Below, in pieces: positions 35,061-44,024 of a DNA stretch of 64,000 nucleotides (the first letter of the stretch is position 1; each line of letters opens with the position of its first letter). A program made the position numbers and the translations under genes. The notes under the pieces were generated by a model that was given only the letters and a program-made list of their open reading frames with translations, was not told the origin of the DNA and did no database searches. The stretch comes from Streptomyces sp. TRM68416 (GTDB lineage: Bacteria; Actinomycetota; Actinomycetes; Streptomycetales; Streptomycetaceae): the NCBI RefSeq assembly GCF_014596915.1, contig NZ_JACVWU010000003.1, forward strand, positions 186,001 to 250,000, given 5' to 3'.

Positions 35061-35882
35061 TCACCACGTCTCCCGGGGCCGCGCCTTCCTGCCGAACAGC
35101 AGGCCGCGCGGTTCCGGCGGTGGCGGGGTGCCCGCACGCAGCGGCCAGGCGATCGCCATGCCCGCGAGGAAGCCGACGACATGCGCCGCGTACGCCACCG
35201 TGCCCGCGTCGGTGACGCCCTGGCCGGAGGAGTACACGGCCTGGAGCACGAACCAGAAGCCCAGCACCAGCCAGGCGGGCAGCCGCAGCGGCAGGAAGAT
35301 CAGGAAGGGCACCAGGACCCACACCCTTGCCTTCGGATACAGCACGAGATAGGCGCCCAGCACCCCGGCGATGGCGCCCGAGGCGCCGATCAGGGGATCG
35401 CCCGACTCGGAGTTGAGGAACGCGAAGCCGTAGGAGGCCGCGTAGCCGCAGACGACGTAGAAGAGCAGGTACCGCACGTGGCCCATGCGGTCCTCGATGT
35501 TGTTGCCGAAGATCAGCAGGAACAGCATGTTGCCGAGCAGGTGCAGCCAGCCGCCGTGCAGGAACAGCGCCGTGAGGACGGACAGCGCGGGCGACTTGTC
35601 GTAACCGGGCGGGCCGATGACACAGCCGGGGCCCTGCGGGCCGACGCCGACCTCTCCGGTGGGGACCGTCCGGGGCGTCTGTCCGTGGATCAACTCCTGC
35701 GGCACCGCCGCGTACTGGTCCAGGAACGCATGCAGTTGGCACAGCTGGGACAGTTGGCTCTCCCCGGGCAGGCCGAACGTCCCGGGCATGGAGAGGAACA
35801 CGAAGACGTTCGTGGCGATCAGCGCGTACGTCACCCACGGGGTGCGGCGCGCCGGGTTCACGTCATGGACGGGGATGACCAC
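35061..35882 (-). CDS. Rhomboid-family intramembrane serine protease
   Basis: 273 aa, about six or seven hydrophobic helices. The catalytic Ser lies in GASGAIAG, the His in AYAAHVVGFLAG and the conserved Asn in HLLGNMLFLLIFGN. The loop between helices 1 and 2 is long (about 75 residues). Rhomboids cleave membrane proteins within or near the bilayer; the substrate is unknown. Its stop lies 6 bp from the convergent regulator's stop. GTG 35882 is the start used; the ribosome-binding site is poor. Confidence 0.88.
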   Translation of the reverse strand: MVIPVHDVNPARRTPWVTYALIATNVFVFLSMPGTFGLPGESQLSQLCQLHAFLDQYAAVPQELIHGQTPRTVPTGEVGVGPQGPGCVIGPPGYDKSPALSVLTALFLHGGWLHLLGNMLFLLIFGNNIEDRMGHVRYLLFYVVCGYAASYGFAFLNSESGDPLIGASGAIAGVLGAYLVLYPKARVWVLVPFLIFLPLRLPAWLVLGFWFVLQAVYSSGQGVTDAGTVAYAAHVVGFLAGMAIAWPLRAGTPPPPEPRGLLFGRKARPRETW

Positions 35883-35979
35883 AAGGAACTACTGCCCCCG
35901 ATGCGGTGCGCAAACCGGTGAACGCCGCGCGCGTGTCGCCCGTATGGCTTCTCAACCAGGTCTACGTGAGGAACAGGCG

Positions 35980-36264
35980 ATGAACGACCGAGTGACTCCC
36001 TCGATGCACGCGCTGCCCGACGGCGAGGCGGAGATCTCCATGGTGGTACGGCTTCCCTGGGAGGACGTCGCACGGCTCGGCCAGGAGGCCGGGCGGCTCG
36101 CCGCGCAGACGGGGCGGCCGGTGACACTGGACGAGGCCGTGAGCCACCGGCTGCGCTCGGCCCGGCCCGCGGCGGCGCACGCGAAGCCGGGGGCCGAGCA
36201 GCCGGCCGCCACCACCTCCAGCGGCTCGGTGGCGTCCCTGCCGAGGATCAGCGGAACCGCCTAG
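35980..36264 (+). CDS. Small conserved hypothetical protein
   Basis: 94 aa from ATG 35980, preceded by GAGGAACAG; a longer frame from ATG 35944 is possible. The hydrophilic protein has an N-terminal half with a likely alpha-beta pattern (AEISMVVRLPWEDVARLGQE) and a disordered Ala/Ser-rich tail. No membrane segment or catalytic motif. Family not recognised. It is divergent from the rhomboid gene with about 100 bp between starts. Confidence 0.65.
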   Translation: MNDRVTPSMHALPDGEAEISMVVRLPWEDVARLGQEAGRLAAQTGRPVTLDEAVSHRLRSARPAAAHAKPGAEQPAATTSSGSVASLPRISGTA

Positions 36265-36295
36265 GCAGGCCTGGCGCATTCGACTGCGGTGCGAC

Positions 36296-36400
36296 AGCGC
36301 CCCAAAGGGGCGCGGGGCTGCATCTGTCAGCGGCTCCGCCGCGATGGGGGTCCCCCCGCGCGAGCGAAGCCGAGCGTGGGGGAGCGACCAGCCACGACGA
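36296..36400. repeat. Dispersed intergenic repeat and convergent terminator
   Basis: Contains the inverse copy (36296-36317) of the 22-mer at 20957-20978, including hairpin GCGCCCC-AAA-GGGGCGC. A second palindromic part follows, with GGGGGTCCCCCC near 36353 and GCGAGCGAAGCCGAGCG near 36360. This composite is a frequent intergenic element in Streptomyces. It separates two convergent genes and probably ends both transcripts. Confidence 0.6.
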
Positions 36401-36422
36401 ACCCGCAGCCGAACACGACACA

Positions 36423-37820
36423 TCACGGCACGTGCGCCACCGCCTTCGAAGCCTTGCGGGCAGCTACCAGTACCGGGTCCCAGACCGGGCTGAACGGCGG
36501 GGCGTAGCCGAGGTCCAGGGAGGTCATGCGGTCCACCGTCATGGCGGCCGTCAGGGCCACGGCGGCCACGTCGACGCGCTTCCCCGCGCCTTCCCTGCCG
36601 ACGATCTGGACGCCGAGGAGCCGTCCCGTGCGGCGTTCGGCGAGCATCTTGACCGTCATGGGGGAGGCGCCGGGGTAGTAGCCCGCGCGGCTGGTGGACT
36701 CGACGGTGACCGTGACGTACCGCAGGCCCGCGCGGCGGGCGTCCTTCTCGCGCAGGCCGGTGCGGGCGATCTCCAGGTCGCAGACCTTGCTGACCGCCGT
36801 ACCGACCACGCCGGGGAAGGTGGCGTAGCCGCCGCCGGCGTTGGTGCCGATCACCTGGCCGTGCTTGTTGGCGTGGGTGCCGAGCGCGATGTGCCGCTCC
36901 TGGCCGGATACCAGGTCGAGGACCTCGACGCAGTCGCCGCCCGCCCAGATGTTCTCGTGCCCGCGCACCCGCATCGCCAGGTCCGTCAGCAGGCCCCCGT
37001 GTGTGCCCAGGGGCAGCCCGGCCGCGCGGGCGAGCCCGGTCTCGGGGCGCACGCCGATGCCGAGCACGACCACGTCCGCCGGGTACTCGGCGTCCTCGGT
37101 GGCCACCGCGCGCACCCGGCCGTCCCCGCCGGTGAGGATCTTGGTGACCTCGGCGTCGTTCACCATCGTGATGCCGAGCCCCTCCATGGCCGTGTGCACC
37201 AGGCGGCCCATGTCCGGATCGAGCGTGGCCATCGGCTCGCTGCCCCGGTTGACGACCGTCACCCGGTAGCCGCGGTTGATCAGCGCCTCGGCCATCTCCA
37301 CGCCGATGTAACCGGCGCCGACGACCACCGCACGACGCCCACGCGTGCGTGCCAGCGTGTCCAGGAGCGCCTGCCCGTCGTCCAGGGTCTGCACCCCGTG
37401 CACCCCGGGCGCGTCCACCCCCGGCATGTCGGGCCGGATCGGCCGGGCCCCGGTCGCGATGACGAGTTTGTCGTACGACGTCCAGGACTCGGCGCCGGAA
37501 TCGACGTCCCGCGCGCGGACCCGCTGCCCCGCCACGTCGATCTCCGTGACCTCGGTGCGCATGCGCAGGTCGATGCCGCGGGCGCGGTGCTCCTCGGGCG
37601 TGCGGGCGATCAACCGCTCGCGCTCGCCGACGTCGCCGCCGACCCAGTACGGGATGCCGCACGCCGAGAAGGAGGTGAAGTGGCCGCGCTCGAAGGCGAC
37701 GATCTCCAGCTCGTCGGGGCCCCTCATCCGGCGGGCCTGCGACGCCGCGGACATCCCCGCGGCGTCGCCGCCGATCACGACCAGTCGTTCCCTCGTACCC
37801 CGTGCACGGCTCATGCTCAT
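36423..37820 (-). CDS. CoA-disulfide-reductase-like FAD/NAD(P)H oxidoreductase
   Basis: 465 aa. N-terminal FAD fold (LVVIGGDAAGMSAASQARR), the single redox Cys54 in SFSACGIPYWVGG as in CoA-disulfide reductases and NADH oxidases, a second Rossmann fold (AVVVGAGYIGVEMAEAL), an FAD motif IWAGGDCVE and a C-terminal dimerisation domain. Likely reduces CoA disulfide, persulfide or oxygen with NAD(P)H. ATG 37820 or 37814 may start it. TAGCGT just upstream suggests a leaderless transcript. Confidence 0.88.
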   Translation of the reverse strand: MSMSRARGTRERLVVIGGDAAGMSAASQARRMRGPDELEIVAFERGHFTSFSACGIPYWVGGDVGERERLIARTPEEHRARGIDLRMRTEVTEIDVAGQRVRARDVDSGAESWTSYDKLVIATGARPIRPDMPGVDAPGVHGVQTLDDGQALLDTLARTRGRRAVVVGAGYIGVEMAEALINRGYRVTVVNRGSEPMATLDPDMGRLVHTAMEGLGITMVNDAEVTKILTGGDGRVRAVATEDAEYPADVVVLGIGVRPETGLARAAGLPLGTHGGLLTDLAMRVRGHENIWAGGDCVEVLDLVSGQERHIALGTHANKHGQVIGTNAGGGYATFPGVVGTAVSKVCDLEIARTGLREKDARRAGLRYVTVTVESTSRAGYYPGASPMTVKMLAERRTGRLLGVQIVGREGAGKRVDVAAVALTAAMTVDRMTSLDLGYAPPFSPVWDPVLVAARKASKAVAHVP

Positions 37821-37858
37821 GCGAACACGCTACGGGGCCAGGGCATTTCGGGCCCGCC

Positions 37859-38839
37859 TCAGTCCTCCTCGCCCGGCCGCGCGGTCCCGGGCTGCGGCGC
37901 CTGCCGGGCGGTCGGCAGCGGGCCCGGCGCGGGCCCGGCGGGCATCGCGGGCACGGTCTGCGGCCGGCGGGACAGGCGGGGGTGTACCAGGCGCAGCCAC
38001 AGCCACACCAGCAGGGCCAGCACCGCCGCGAACGGCAGCACCGCGGCGAGCGCCACCACGATCCAGCGCAGCATCGTCACGAACGCGTCCCAGCCACCGC
38101 CCAGCGCGTCCAGGACCCCGGGGTCGTCGTCCCCGGTGGCCTCCTTCACCGGCGTCTCGGACAGGGCGAGGGTGATGGTGGCCAGGCTCGTGCGGTCCTT
38201 CAGGGACGCCTGCTGGGCGAGCAGGGACTCCAGGTCGGCCTGACGGCGGCTCAGCTCGCCCTCCAGCGTCACCACGTCGCTCAGCTTGGTCGCCCGGTCC
38301 ATCAGCTCGCGGATCCGGGCCACGCTGGCGCGCTGCGACTTGATGCGGCTGTCCACGTCGACGACCTGCTCGGTGACGTCCTGCGCCTTGGCGGTGCGGT
38401 CGAGGAGCTTGCCCGCGCCCTCCAGGTCGGCGAGGACGTCCGCGTAGGAGTCGACGGGCACGCGCAGCACGACGCGGGTGCGCTCGTTGCCCTCGTCGTC
38501 GCGGGTGGTGGACTCCCGGCCGACGTAGCCGCCCGCGTTCTCGGCGGTGGTGCGGGCCTCCTCCAGGGCCTTCGGTACGTCCTTGACCTGCACGGTCAGC
38601 GACGCGGTGCGGATGATGTGGCTCGCGGCCAGTCTGGGCGGCGCGTCCGCCTGCGAGGCGCCGGACTCGTCGGACACGGCGCCCTCCTTGCTGTCCTGCC
38701 GCGCCGCCCCGGCGCGGGCGTCGGACGCGCTGTCACCGCCGCCGTCACCGGCGTCGGTGCAGCCGGTCAGTGCGAGGGCCGCGGCCAGCAGTAGGCCGGC
38801 GAGGGCCTGAACGGGTCGTACGGAACGTCGTGTTCGCAT
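37859..38839 (-). CDS. DUF4349 lipoprotein with coiled coil and C-terminal membrane helix
   Basis: 326 aa from ATG 38839. Lipobox LTGC near residue 26. It has an acidic, Ser/Gly-rich linker, then the DUF4349 region (IIRTASLTVQVKDVPKALEEA, VVLRVPVDSYADVLADL). A coiled-coil stretch around residues 165-225 follows (DVDSRIKSQRASVARIRELM). One transmembrane helix lies near residues 265-292 and a Pro-rich cytoplasmic tail ends the protein. This is the usual cell-surface DUF4349 layout; function unknown. Confidence 0.88.
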   Translation of the reverse strand: MRTRRSVRPVQALAGLLLAAALALTGCTDAGDGGGDSASDARAGAARQDSKEGAVSDESGASQADAPPRLAASHIIRTASLTVQVKDVPKALEEARTTAENAGGYVGRESTTRDDEGNERTRVVLRVPVDSYADVLADLEGAGKLLDRTAKAQDVTEQVVDVDSRIKSQRASVARIRELMDRATKLSDVVTLEGELSRRQADLESLLAQQASLKDRTSLATITLALSETPVKEATGDDDPGVLDALGGGWDAFVTMLRWIVVALAAVLPFAAVLALLVWLWLRLVHPRLSRRPQTVPAMPAGPAPGPLPTARQAPQPGTARPGEED

Positions 38840-39022
38840 GCGGGTGTACCCCCCGAGGGTCGTGACGACTGATGCTCCTTCGACGCCGGGAGGGCCCCGG
38901 ACGTTGGACCGGAACGGTTCCGATGCGGTCACGGTCGGGACTCGGCCCGGGCACACGGTCCCGCGCGGCGGGGGCCGAACGGCCCTGTCGGGAGTGTCAG
39001 TGGGGTTTGAGAGAGTGGGATC

Positions 39023-40645
39023 ATGCGCGGAGCGGACACACCAGCGGATCAGGGACATGTCGTGGTCGTCGGGGGCGGCATCGCCGGACTGGCGGCGGCC
39101 CACCGCCTGCTGGACGGCGGCAGACGGGTGACCCTGCTGGAGGCCTCCGACCGGCTCGGCGGCAAGCTGCTGCCCGGCGAGATCGCCGGAGTGCGCGTGG
39201 ACCTCGGCGCCGAGTCGATGCTGGCCCGCCGCCCCGAGGCCGTCGCCCTGGCCCGTGAGGCCGGCCTCGCCGGGCGTCTGCAGCCGCCGGCCACCGCCAC
39301 CGCCTCGATCTGGACCCGCGGCGCCCTGCGCCCCATGCCCAAGGGCCACGTCATGGGGGTGCCCGGCACCGCCTCCGCCCTGGCCGGCGTCCTGTCGGAC
39401 GAGGGCCTCGCCCGCATCGAGCGGGACGCGGTGCTGCCCCGCACGGAGGTCGGCGAGGACATCGCGGTCGGCACGTACGTCGCGGAGCGGCTGGGCCGCG
39501 AGGTCGTCGACCGGCTCGTCGAGCCCCTGCTCGGCGGGGTGTACGCGGGCGACGCCTACCGCATCTCGATGCGCTCGGCCGTCCCCCAGCTCTTCCAGGC
39601 CGCCCGCACGCACGACTCCCTGACCGAGGCGGTCCGCGAGATCCAGGCCAAGGCAGCCGCCCACCAGCAGACCGGCCCGGTCTTCATGGGTATCGAGGGC
39701 GGCATCGGCACCCTCCCGCTCGCGGTCGCCGAGTCGGTCCGCGCGCGGGGCGGCGAGATCGTGACCGGGGCGCGGGTGACGGAGCTGCGCAGGGTCGGGG
39801 TGCGGGCGCCCGGTGACGCCGACGGGCCGGGTGGCCTCGGCCGGGGCGGCACCGGCGGCGAGGACGGTGCCGTCGGCGGCGGAGCGGGCCCACGTGCCTT
39901 CGGCCGCGGTGAGCGCGGCCCCACGAGCCCTGGTGCGCCGGACACCGCGGCGGCGCAGCCCCGCGCGGCCTGGCGGGTCGTCGCCGGTGACCGCGTCCTG
40001 CACGCGGACGCGGTTGTCGTGGCGCTGCCCGCCCCGGCCGCCGCCGCCCTCCTGCGGGCCGAGGTCCCGGGGGCCGCCGTCGAGCTGGACGCCGTCGAGT
40101 ACGCGTCGATGGCCCTGGTCACCCTCGCCTACCGCCGCGCGGAGACCGCGCTCCCCGAGGGCAGCGGCTTCCTCGTCCCGCCGGTCGACGGCCGCACCGT
40201 CAAGGCCTCGACCTTCGCCTCCCAGAAGTGGGGCTGGATCGCCGAGGCCGACCCCGGCCTGGTCGTGCTGCGCACCTCGGTCGGGCGGTACGGCGAGACG
40301 GAGATCCTCCGCCGCGACGACGTCGACCTCGTCGAGGTCTCCCGGCACGACCTGAAGGCGGCGACCGGCCTGGACGCCACCCCGGTCGAGACCCGCGTCA
40401 CCCGCTGGACCGGCGGCCTGCCCCAGTACCCCGTCGGCCACCACGCGCGCGTGGCCCGCATCCGCGAGCACATCGCCCGCGTCCCGGGCCTCGCCGTGTG
40501 CGGCGCCGCCTACGACGGCGTCGGCATCCCGGCGTGCATCGCGAGCGCGTACGCGGCCGTCGACCAGATCCACGGTGACGCGCGCGCTGTGCAGCAGCTC
40601 ACCGCCCACCCGGTGCAGAGTCTGCACGGAGGAGCAGGAGAATAA
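39023..40645 (+). CDS. hemY: Protoporphyrinogen/coproporphyrinogen III oxidase
   Basis: 540 aa from ATG 39023. FAD-binding amine-oxidase fold: [18 protein letters not shown] at the N-terminus, [11 protein letters not shown], and the C-terminal FAD segment [19 protein letters not shown]. It oxidises coproporphyrinogen III in the actinobacterial coproporphyrin-dependent haem route (family knowledge), to which the adjacent hemQ points. A Gly/Ala-rich insertion of about 60 residues (about residues 263-320) interrupts the usual sequence after [10 protein letters not shown] and makes it longer than the typical 460-490 aa. It lies 5 nt from hemQ in one operon. Confidence 0.9.
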   Translation: MRGADTPADQGHVVVVGGGIAGLAAAHRLLDGGRRVTLLEASDRLGGKLLPGEIAGVRVDLGAESMLARRPEAVALAREAGLAGRLQPPATATASIWTRGALRPMPKGHVMGVPGTASALAGVLSDEGLARIERDAVLPRTEVGEDIAVGTYVAERLGREVVDRLVEPLLGGVYAGDAYRISMRSAVPQLFQAARTHDSLTEAVREIQAKAAAHQQTGPVFMGIEGGIGTLPLAVAESVRARGGEIVTGARVTELRRVGVRAPGDADGPGGLGRGGTGGEDGAVGGGAGPRAFGRGERGPTSPGAPDTAAAQPRAAWRVVAGDRVLHADAVVVALPAPAAAALLRAEVPGAAVELDAVEYASMALVTLAYRRAETALPEGSGFLVPPVDGRTVKASTFASQKWGWIAEADPGLVVLRTSVGRYGETEILRRDDVDLVEVSRHDLKAATGLDATPVETRVTRWTGGLPQYPVGHHARVARIREHIARVPGLAVCGAAYDGVGIPACIASAYAAVDQIHGDARAVQQLTAHPVQSLHGGAGE

Positions 40646-40650
40646 GGACC

Positions 40651-41382
40651 ATGAGTGACGACGCCCCCACCACCGAGTCCGGCAGGATCCCGAACAAGGG
40701 CAAGCTGGCCAAGGACCTCAACGAGGTCATCCGCTACACCCTCTGGTCGGTCTTCAGGCTGAAGGACGTACTGCCCGAGGACCGCGCGGGATACGCCGAA
40801 GAGGTCCAGGAGCTGTTCGACCAGCTCGCCGCCAAGGACGTGACGGTGCGCGGCACCTACGACGTGTCCGGGCTGCGCGCCGACGCCGACCTCATGATCT
40901 GGTGGCACGCCGAGACCAGCGACCAGCTGCAGGAGGCGTACAACCTCTTCCGCCGCACCCGGCTGGGCCGCGCCCTGGAACCGGTGTGGTCGAACATGGC
41001 GCTGCACCGCCCCGCCGAGTTCAACCGCTCGCACATCCCGGCGTTCCTCGCCGACGAGACGCCCCGCGACTACGTGAGCGTCTACCCCTTCGTGCGCTCC
41101 TACGACTGGTACCTGCTGCCCGACGAGGACCGCCGCCGCATGCTCGCCGACCACGGCAAGATGGCCCGCGGCTACCCGGACGTGCGCGCCAACACGGTCG
41201 CCTCGTTCTCGCTGGGTGACTACGAGTGGATCCTCGCCTTCGAGGCCGACGAGCTGTACCGCATCGTCGACCTCATGCGCCACCTGCGCGCCTCGGAGGC
41301 CCGCATGCACGTCCGCGAGGAGGTCCCGTTCTACACGGGCCGCAGGAAGTCGGTCAGCGAACTGGTCGCCGGTCTGGCGTAG
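40651..41382 (+). CDS. hemQ: Coproheme decarboxylase (chlorite-dismutase-like HemQ)
   Basis: 243 aa. It turns coproheme III into haem b with peroxide, the last step of the coproporphyrin-dependent pathway. The reactive Tyr145 in [11 protein letters not shown] and proximal haem ligand His168 in [12 protein letters not shown] are present, and the C-terminus [13 protein letters not shown] is typical. The spacing to hemY is 5 nt with GGAGCAGGAG inside the hemY end, so the two are coupled. Its 3' end overlaps the convergent peptidase gene by 29 bp. Confidence 0.93.
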   Translation: MSDDAPTTESGRIPNKGKLAKDLNEVIRYTLWSVFRLKDVLPEDRAGYAEEVQELFDQLAAKDVTVRGTYDVSGLRADADLMIWWHAETSDQLQEAYNLFRRTRLGRALEPVWSNMALHRPAEFNRSHIPAFLADETPRDYVSVYPFVRSYDWYLLPDEDRRRMLADHGKMARGYPDVRANTVASFSLGDYEWILAFEADELYRIVDLMRHLRASEARMHVREEVPFYTGRRKSVSELVAGLA

Positions 41383-42955
41383 GTTCGGCCTTCGGTTCCG
41401 GGCGCGCCGCGCACGCGGCGCGCCGTGCCGGAAGCCGCCCTTCCAGCAGATACGCGTCCACGTACGCGTTGACGCACGGGTTGGCGCCGCCCGCGATCCC
41501 GTGCGTGCCGGTGTCCCGCTCGGTCACCAACACCGAGTCCCACAGCCGCCGGTGCAGCTCCAGCGCCCCCTCGTACGGCGCGGCCGCGTCCCGCTCGGCG
41601 GCGAGGATCAGCGTCGGCGGCAGCTCACCGGGCCCGGTGCGCACATCGAGCGGCCGCTGACGCGGCGCCGGCCAGTACGCGCAGGGCAGGTTCAGCCAGG
41701 CGTTGTCCCACGTCTCGAACGGCGCCACGCGCGCGAGCCGCGTGTTGTCCCGGTCCCACACCCTCCAGTCCGTCGGCCAGGGCGCGTCGTTGCACTCGAC
41801 GGCCGTGTAGACGGCCCTGCTGTTCTCCGCCTCGGCGGCGGCCTCCGTCACCGGCGCCGCGATCCCGATCAGCGGCTTCGGATCGCCCTTCAGGTACGCC
41901 GACAGCGCCTGCGCCCGCCCCGGCCAGTAGTCGTCGTAGTACCCGGCGTGCAGGAACGCCCCCTGCAACTGGCGGGGGCCCACCTTGCCGCCCGCGGGCT
42001 CCGCGGCGAGCTGGGCCCGCGCCCGCTCGTAGCTGCGCAGCACCTTCGCCGAGGTGTCGCCGAGCCCGTACACCCGGTCGTGCCGTGCGATCCACTCGCG
42101 GAAGTCCGCCCAGCGGCCCTCGAACGCGGCCGACTGGTCGAGGTTGTTGCGGTACCAGATCTGGTCGGGCTTCGGGTTCACCGCCGCGTCGAACACCATT
42201 CGCCGCACGCGCGAGGGGAAGAGGGTCGCGTACAGCGCGCCGTAGTACGTGCCGTACGAGGCGCCCATGAACGTCAGTTTCGTCTCGCCCAGCGCGGCCC
42301 GCAGCACGTCCAGGTCGCGGGCGTTGTTGAGGGAGTTGTAGTGGCGCAGTGCGTCGCCGTTCCGCTCGGCGCACCCGCGCGCGTACGCCTTGGCCTGCGC
42401 GATGCGCTCGCGCTTGTACGACTCCGAGGGGTGCGTCGGCGCCGGTGCGGGGCCCTTGAAGAACTGCTTGGGGTCCTGGCAGGACAGCGGCGCGCTGCGG
42501 CCCACCCCGCGCGGGGCGTAGCCGACCAGGTCGTAGGCGGCCGCGAGGCGCTTCCACTCGGGCAGCAGGCCGATCAGCGGGAAGTACATGCCGGAGGCGC
42601 CGGGGCCGCCCGGGTTGTAGACCAGGGCGCCCTGCCGCGGCACCCGGCGCTTGCTGTTGTGCGGGTCCTTGTGCGTGGCCCGGACCCGGCTGACGGTGAG
42701 CGTGATCTGCCGGCCGCCCGGATCGGCGTAGTCGAGCGGGACGCGCACCGTGCCGCACTGGAGGCTGCCCGGCATGTCCTGCTCCGCCGAGCAGCTGCCG
42801 AAGTCGATGCCGGCGGCCTGCGCGCGGGCGGCCGCCACCGCGGTGCCGCGCAGCTCGGCCGCGCCCGGGACGGCCTCCGTGCTGCCGGCGGGGGTGACGG
42901 CCAGGGCGGTCAGGAGCAACGACCCGGCGGCCGAGTGGAGGGCGGGGGCTCTCAT
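41354..42955 (-). CDS. Secreted TAP-like tripeptidyl aminopeptidase (alpha/beta hydrolase)
   Basis: 533 aa from ATG 42955 with GAAGGGA upstream. N-terminal Sec signal (residues about 1-24). Catalytic triad in order: Ser in [11 protein letters not shown], Asp in [16 protein letters not shown], His in [10 protein letters not shown], plus the oxyanion segment [11 protein letters not shown]. The C-terminal TAP-like domain carries paired cysteines. Such Streptomyces enzymes (Tap, Slp types) release tripeptides from peptide N-termini outside the cell. A small inverted repeat lies upstream (43000-43015). Confidence 0.9.
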   Translation of the reverse strand: MRAPALHSAAGSLLLTALAVTPAGSTEAVPGAAELRGTAVAAARAQAAGIDFGSCSAEQDMPGSLQCGTVRVPLDYADPGGRQITLTVSRVRATHKDPHNSKRRVPRQGALVYNPGGPGASGMYFPLIGLLPEWKRLAAAYDLVGYAPRGVGRSAPLSCQDPKQFFKGPAPAPTHPSESYKRERIAQAKAYARGCAERNGDALRHYNSLNNARDLDVLRAALGETKLTFMGASYGTYYGALYATLFPSRVRRMVFDAAVNPKPDQIWYRNNLDQSAAFEGRWADFREWIARHDRVYGLGDTSAKVLRSYERARAQLAAEPAGGKVGPRQLQGAFLHAGYYDDYWPGRAQALSAYLKGDPKPLIGIAAPVTEAAAEAENSRAVYTAVECNDAPWPTDWRVWDRDNTRLARVAPFETWDNAWLNLPCAYWPAPRQRPLDVRTGPGELPPTLILAAERDAAAPYEGALELHRRLWDSVLVTERDTGTHGIAGGANPCVNAYVDAYLLEGRLPARRAACAARPEPKAEPTPDRRPVR

Positions 42956-42999
42956 GACGTATCCCTTCGGTGCACGGCAGCAACAAAAGGGATGTTTCG

Positions 43000-43015
43000 T
43001 TCACCGGTTGGTGAA
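43000..43015. promoter_or_regulatory. Inverted repeat TTCACC-GGTT-GGTGAA upstream of the TAP-like gene
   Basis: Perfect 6-bp arms with a 4-bp spacer, 45-60 bp upstream of the peptidase start. A second, wider repeat ATCCCTT/AAGGGAT lies at 42961-42993 in the leader. Possible operator. The remaining gap (43016-43074) shows nothing else. Confidence 0.4.
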
Positions 43016-43074
43016 GGCAAGCACCGTCCGGCCGGTGTCGGCGCCAATGCCCCCTGTGCGCCCCCCTGCGCGCG

Positions 43075-43848
43075 TCAGTCGCGCCAGAGCGGCTCGCGGT
43101 CCTCGAAGGCCGCGCGCAGGTCCGGTTCGCCGATCGCGTGGACACCGCGTACGGCGACCGTGGTGAGGTACGTACGGTCGTCCGCGTCGCCGGCCCGCCG
43201 GGCGAGCGTGTCCAGCAGCCGCTGTCCGGCCGGGGAGGCCCAGCGCGAGTACGGGTGGACCTCGATCCGGGCGATGGCCAGGCAGCTCAGGGTGAGCGCG
43301 AAGGGCAGCCCGAACCAGAGGGCCACCAGATGGCGCGGCAGGTCGGCGGCGCCCGGCAGGAGCAGCGCGGTCCCGCCCAGCACCAGGACGGCCACCGCGG
43401 CGAGCTGCACCCGGCGCACCGCGGCCGCGATGCCGGAGCGGGCGCCGTCGGGCACGGCGAGACCCGCGCGCACGAGCCGGTCGGCGAGACCGGCCACGGC
43501 CTCCGCCGCGGCCGCCGCGGACCGCACCGGCGCGATACGGGACTGGCCCGCGGGCCCGATGGCCCCGATCACCGAGCGTTCCATCTCGTCCCGCCCGCGC
43601 GGGTCCACGACCGTCGCCCAGCCCGTGTGCGCGAGCAGCAGCCGGCGCTGGCGGGCCATGGACACGAGGGTCAGGTCGGCGACCCGTCTGGGGCCGCCGG
43701 ACAGGAACGCCGCCTCGTACAGCGTCAGATCGTGCCGCCGGGCCGCCTGCGCGTCGGCGGCCGCCGCCTGGACGGCGGCCAGGCACAACCGTGTGCACGC
43801 CGTGCCGGCGGCGGCCCAGGCCAGCAGCAGGAGAAGTACCCAGAACAT
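43075..43848 (-). CDS. TIGR04222-type membrane protein
   Basis: 257 aa. An N-terminal hydrophobic helix with two Cys (residues about 2-26), a cytoplasmic-looking domain with the recognisable pattern TLYEAAFLSGGPRRVADLTLVSM and RRLLLAHTGWATVV, then two further hydrophobic segments around residues 150-200 and a polar C-terminus. This is the TIGR04222 pattern. Some relatives, as I recall, end in a Gly/Cys-rich low-complexity tail; this one does not. It lies immediately downstream of, and on the same strand as, the DUF692/MNIO gene (176-nt gap), suggesting joint function. No ribosome-binding site is obvious. Confidence 0.82.
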   Translation of the reverse strand: MFWVLLLLLAWAAAGTACTRLCLAAVQAAAADAQAARRHDLTLYEAAFLSGGPRRVADLTLVSMARQRRLLLAHTGWATVVDPRGRDEMERSVIGAIGPAGQSRIAPVRSAAAAAEAVAGLADRLVRAGLAVPDGARSGIAAAVRRVQLAAVAVLVLGGTALLLPGAADLPRHLVALWFGLPFALTLSCLAIARIEVHPYSRWASPAGQRLLDTLARRAGDADDRTYLTTVAVRGVHAIGEPDLRAAFEDREPLWRD

Positions 43849-44024
43849 GCCGCGTTTCTATGCCAAACGCACCCGAGAACGCCATGCCTTGTTCACAATC
43901 CGGACCCGGCGTTGCCGGTACGTGACGTTCCGTTCCCGGCGGGATCGCCGCATCGGCCGACCGGTCCGGTCCCTTTCGCTCACCGGCTTCGCTTTCGGTC
44001 GTCGACTTCGTCCACCGGCTTCGC

